Shown piece by piece: positions 7,323-9,769 of a stretch of 9,769 nucleotides of DNA. Within the stretch, counting starts at the first letter, position 1. Each line of letters opens with the position of its first letter. This stretch comes from Chitinophaga pinensis (GTDB lineage Bacteria; Bacteroidota; Bacteroidia; M30B66), in assembly GCA_943333015.1 (NCBI GenBank), contig CALQRR010000029.1:1-9769 (forward strand), read 5' to 3'. Below the pieces are notes generated by a model. That model ran no database searches, was not told the origin of the DNA, and saw only the letters and a list, made by a program, of their open reading frames with translations. The position numbers and the translations under genes are program-made.

Positions 7323-7556
7323 CCTGTAATCCTCGACTTAAGTCGAGGGTTGTTCATGATATCCAAAGGCTTTTTGTGTTGATGCACGTCGCCGGGTTGA
7401 GCCTATGTTCATTGCCCGTGACCCTCGACTTAAGTCGAGGGCTGCTCACGATATCGAAAGGGCTTTTGTGTTGATGCACGTCGAAGGGTGGTGCCTATGT
7501 TCATTGCCCGTGACCCTCGACTTAAGTCGAGGGCTGCTCACGATATCGAAAGGCTA
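7323..7556 (+). repeat. 92-bp tandem repeat, two full copies plus 40-bp partial, each with a palindromic hairpin
   Basis: Copies begin at 7330, 7422 and 7514, exactly 92 bases apart. By direct alignment copies 1 and 2 match at 81 of 92 positions; copy 3 is identical to copy 2 for its first 40 bases and then diverges into the metG promoter. Copies 2 and 3 contain the perfect 20-base palindrome CCCTCGACTTAAGTCGAGGG; copy 1 has T for the first C. Around it CGTGA and TCACG pair as an outer stem, with a 4-base bulge (CTGC) on the 3' side, giving 34-base bulged hairpins at 7325-7358, 7417-7450 and 7509-7542. No T-run follows, so these are not ordinary intrinsic terminators. Role unknown; it could be a REP-like element, an operator array or the remains of repeated duplication. 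Confidence 0.9.
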
Positions 7557-7558
7557 TG

Positions 7559-7566
7559 TATCTTTG
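7559..7566 (+). promoter_or_regulatory. Bacteroidota-type -7 element of metG promoter
   Basis: TATCTTTG is a full match to TAnnTTTG and lies 22 bases before the metG start codon, predicting transcription from about 7570 and a leader of roughly 17-20 bases. No TTTG is found at the -33 spacing; that position falls in the third hairpin copy, so the hairpin may overlap the RNA polymerase binding site. Confidence 0.5.
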
Positions 7567-7588
7567 CCCCCTTTAATTTGAATTTCCC

Positions 7589-9634
7589 TTGAAGGCTCCT
7601 CAACGCTATACCGTTACTGCCGCGCTTCCGTATGCCAACGGGCCGGTTCATATTGGTCATTTGGCCGGTTGTTATTTACCTGCCGATACCTATGTGCGTT
7701 TTTTACGCCTGATAGGAAAGGATGTCCTGTTTATCTGTGGCAGCGATGAGCATGGCGTTCCTATTACACTCAAAGCGCGCGATTTGGGCATCTCCCCGCA
7801 GGATGTGGTTGATACATACCACAAACTCATGGGCGATGCATTTGTCGACATGGGCATTTCATTCGATGTTTATTCTAGAACATCATCAGCCATTCACCAC
7901 GAAACAGCACAGGAGTTTTTTCTCAATCTCTACAACACAGGCGAGTTTACCGAACAGGTGACGGAGCAATTCTTTGATGAACAGGAGCAGACCTTTTTGG
8001 CCGACCGCTACATTATAGGCACCTGCCCCAACTGCGGAAACGACAATGCCTATGGCGATCAGTGCGAGAAATGTGGGAAGTCGTTAAGTCCTTCCGATTT
8101 GATCAATCCCCGCTCGAAACTCAGCGGCAATGCACCGGTAAAGAAATCGACCAAACATTGGTTTCTTCCCTTGGATAAATACCAGGATGAATGGATCAAC
8201 GACTGGATGCTTACCCAAAAAGATAAGTGGAGATCCAACGTTTACGGACAATGTAAATCTTGGCTCGATCAGGGATTGCAGCCCCGTGCCATTACCCGCG
8301 ATTTGGATTGGGGCGTAAAAGTTCCACTTCAAGGAGAGGAAGGCAAAGTGCTCTATGTGTGGTTTGATGCCCCCATCGGTTATATTTCCGCTTCGCGCGA
8401 ATGGTCCGAAAAGACTGGCAAAGACTGGAAGCCTTATTGGCAAGATGAGCATTCGCAATTGGTGCATTTTATTGGAAAGGACAACATCGTTTTTCATTGC
8501 ATCATTTTTCCGGCGATTCTTAAAGCACACGGCGATTACATTTTGCCCGATCAGGTGCCCGCCAACGAATTCCTCAACCTCGAGGGCGAAAAAATTTCCA
8601 CTTCCCGCAATTGGGCCGTTTGGCTGCACGAATACCTCGAAGATTTCCCAAACCGACGTGATGAACTGCGCTATGTGTTAACGTCCATCGCACCCGAGAC
8701 CAAAGACAGCGATTTCTCTTGGAAAGATTACCAAACACGCGTTAACAGCGAGCTTGCCGACATACTCGGGAACTTTGTGAACCGTGTGATGGTGTTAACC
8801 CATAAGTATTTTGAAGGAAAAGTACCCACCTCCGAATTCAACCCTTCGGCTGAAGTGGAAGATGCGGCAACACGTATTTTCGAACGCGTGCCCGACATGA
8901 TTCTTGGCTATGAATTCCGTGCAGGATTGATTGAAACCATCGGGCTGGCGCGTGCTGGAAATAAATACCTCGCCGATGCACAGCCTTGGAAACTAAACCT
9001 GGAAGCAGATCGGGAAGAAGTAGAAAAGATTATCGCATACAGCCTCGATATTGTCAGCCGCCTTTCGGTTGCGTTGTCGCCATACTTGCCCGACACCAGT
9101 GCCCGTTTACGCAAGATGCTCAATTTACCTGCGGCATTTGTCTGGAACGATTTACTGGTAAGTCATCTGCCTCAAGGCCATGCCATTGGTTTGCCCGAAA
9201 TTCTGTTCAAGAAAATTGAGGACGATCAAATCGATGCGCAACTGCTCAAACTCGAAGCCTCCAAAGCCGCGCAGCCCGTGCAAGTCAAAGCACACGCACC
9301 GGTGAAATCGTCTATCAGCTACGACGATTTCATGAAAATGGATATCCGAGTTGGGACTATTTTAGAAGCGGTGAAAGTGCCCAAGGCCGATAAATTGCTG
9401 CAATTGTTGGTCGATACAGGCGTGGATAAACGCACGGTCGTTTCGGGCATTGCAGAGCATTTCAAACCCGAGGATATTATTGGTCAGCAGGTGAGTTTAT
9501 TGCTCAACCTGGAACCACGTAAAATCAAGGGCATCGAAAGTCAGGGGATGATTCTCATGGCTGAAGATGCTGATGGGAAACTGAAATTTGTTCAACCGGG
9601 CGAAGTGGTGAATCCGGGTGCGGAGATTAGGTGA
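7589..9634 (+). CDS. metG: Methionyl-tRNA synthetase with C-terminal tRNA-binding domain
   Basis: A 681-residue class I synthetase that charges tRNA-Met with methionine in the cytoplasm. Features in order: [16 protein letters not shown] with the HIGH signature at 21-24; a zinc knuckle with Cys146, Cys149, Cys159 and Cys162 (CPNCG and CEKCG); WFDAPIGY at 258-265; KISTS at 335-339 in place of KMSKS, which is usual for Bacteroidota enzymes; an anticodon-binding helical domain; and a C-terminal EMAP-II/Trbp111-type OB fold at about 576-681 ([11 protein letters not shown]) that aids tRNA binding and dimerisation. The start is TTG at 7589: an in-frame TAA lies at 7574, and no ATG or GTG occurs between it and the HIGH motif, so a non-ATG start is forced. 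No Shine-Dalgarno is visible. The gene looks intact and is probably monocistronic. Confidence 0.97.
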   Translation: MKAPQRYTVTAALPYANGPVHIGHLAGCYLPADTYVRFLRLIGKDVLFICGSDEHGVPITLKARDLGISPQDVVDTYHKLMGDAFVDMGISFDVYSRTSSAIHHETAQEFFLNLYNTGEFTEQVTEQFFDEQEQTFLADRYIIGTCPNCGNDNAYGDQCEKCGKSLSPSDLINPRSKLSGNAPVKKSTKHWFLPLDKYQDEWINDWMLTQKDKWRSNVYGQCKSWLDQGLQPRAITRDLDWGVKVPLQGEEGKVLYVWFDAPIGYISASREWSEKTGKDWKPYWQDEHSQLVHFIGKDNIVFHCIIFPAILKAHGDYILPDQVPANEFLNLEGEKISTSRNWAVWLHEYLEDFPNRRDELRYVLTSIAPETKDSDFSWKDYQTRVNSELADILGNFVNRVMVLTHKYFEGKVPTSEFNPSAEVEDAATRIFERVPDMILGYEFRAGLIETIGLARAGNKYLADAQPWKLNLEADREEVEKIIAYSLDIVSRLSVALSPYLPDTSARLRKMLNLPAAFVWNDLLVSHLPQGHAIGLPEILFKKIEDDQIDAQLLKLEASKAAQPVQVKAHAPVKSSISYDDFMKMDIRVGTILEAVKVPKADKLLQLLVDTGVDKRTVVSGIAEHFKPEDIIGQQVSLLLNLEPRKIKGIESQGMILMAEDADGKLKFVQPGEVVNPGAEIR

Positions 9635-9635
9635 T

Positions 9636-9698
9636 CAATTGTCAATTACGAATGATCAATTAGGAATGATTAATTACGAATTGTCAATTGGTAATTCG
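9636..9698. repeat. 14-bp AT-rich tandem repeats downstream of metG
   Basis: Four 14-base units run from 9643 to 9698 (CAATTACGAATGAT, CAATTAGGAATGAT, TAATTACGAATTGT, CAATTGGTAATTCG), preceded by a half unit CAATTGT at 9636. Units diverge toward the right. Similar ATTACGAATT-type repeats are, from general experience, seen after genes in various Bacteroidota genomes; their role is not known. They begin two bases after the metG stop and are non-coding. Confidence 0.75.
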
Positions 9699-9712
9699 GC
9701 TGTTAATCATTC
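9664..9712 (+). terminator. Possible weak terminator hairpin after metG
   Basis: GAATGATTAA (9664-9673) pairs perfectly with TTAATCATTC (9703-9712), and an inner stem CGAATT (9677-9682) pairs with AATTCG (9693-9698). A T-rich stretch (9713-9729) follows. The stem is AT-rich, so it would be a weak terminator, and its right arm overlaps the possible end of the convergent gene. Confidence 0.3.
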
Positions 9713-9769
9713 GATTCTTTATTTTCTATTTGCATCCAATCCGCATTGTCTAATTGCTTTTCGGCCCAT
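9703..9769 (-). CDS. Possible 3' end of a convergent gene, cut by window edge
   Basis: On the minus strand one frame is open from the right edge to TAA at 9705-9703, reading WAEKQLDNADWMQIENKESND. The charged, ordinary composition looks like a protein C-terminus, and the position would give convergent genes with a 68-base gap after metG. The other two minus frames stop within 17 codons. With only 21 codons visible no family can be assigned and chance remains possible. Confidence 0.4.
   Translation of the reverse strand, partial: WAEKQLDNADWMQIENKESND

Larger units (their letters stand above)
7246..7588. other. Divergent intergenic region between yraN and metG
   Basis: A 343-base gap with no credible reading frame. 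The left 75 bases (7246-7320) hold only a weak yraN promoter candidate and a short CCGGAA tandem duplication near 7273-7284. About 7323 to 7556 is filled by 92-base tandem repeats with hairpins. The last 30 bases hold the metG promoter candidate and leader. I saw no tRNA, T-box-like tRNA-binding leader or intrinsic terminator. Confidence 0.8.

Noticed and set aside
7330..7533. Intrinsic terminators formed by the palindromes
   Set aside because: No T-run follows the hairpins on either strand, and the flanking genes are divergent so no terminator is needed there.
7323..7556. CRISPR array
   Set aside because: Units are 92 bases and similar across their whole length, with no unique spacers, and no cas gene is present.
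8591..8605. Defective KMSKS motif in metG (KISTS)
   Set aside because: KISTS with the following [11 protein letters not shown] is the normal form in Bacteroidota methionyl-tRNA synthetases, so it is not a lesion.

Overview
The window looks like a chromosomal segment of a member of the Bacteroidota. The protein families and wording are typical of that phylum: a methionyl-tRNA synthetase with KISTS in place of KMSKS, a pseudouridine synthase with a long K/R/D-rich repetitive N-terminus, and a bacterial GH3-family protein. Shine-Dalgarno sites are not evident, and two good matches to the Bacteroidota -7 promoter element (TAnnTTTG) sit just before metG and before the pseudouridine synthase gene. 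No transposase, integrase, phage gene, tRNA, rRNA or CRISPR array was seen. Most of the region is ordinary core genome; the unusual parts are the intergenic repeats and one operon pairing.

Layout, left to right. On the + strand, a 5'-truncated helical/TPR protein (1-1230) overlaps by 11 bases a NifS/IscS-type cysteine desulfurase (1220-2359). This pair converges, with one base between stop codons, on a minus-strand run that reads from right to left: a YraN-family protein (7245-6883), an RsuA/RluB-type pseudouridine synthase (6839-5028), a GH3-family acyl-adenylating protein (5013-3478), a LysE/RhtB-type amino-acid exporter (3478-2831, stop/start overlap TAATG with GH3), and after an 89-base gap a small His-rich coiled-coil protein (2741-2361) that has its own possible CRP/FNR-type operator.

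From 7246 to 7588 there is a 343-base divergent intergenic region. It carries a 92-base tandem repeat (two full copies and a partial third), each copy centred on a 20-base perfect or nearly perfect palindrome. metG (7589-9634, TTG start) follows on the + strand. After metG come 14-base AT-rich tandem repeats and what may be the 3' end of another minus-strand gene at the right edge.

How the genes may work together: yraN, the pseudouridine synthase, GH3 and lysE are close enough to be co-transcribed, with an internal promoter before the pseudouridine synthase. The GH3/LysE pair is the most interesting functional coupling, because GH3 enzymes join carboxylic acids to amino acids and LysE-family proteins export amino acids or their derivatives. 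The cysteine desulfurase would supply sulfane sulfur for Fe-S clusters or tRNA thiolation, and no scaffold gene lies beside it. No clearly new defence or mobile system is visible; the best candidates for something undescribed are the hairpin repeats before metG and the GH3-LysE unit.
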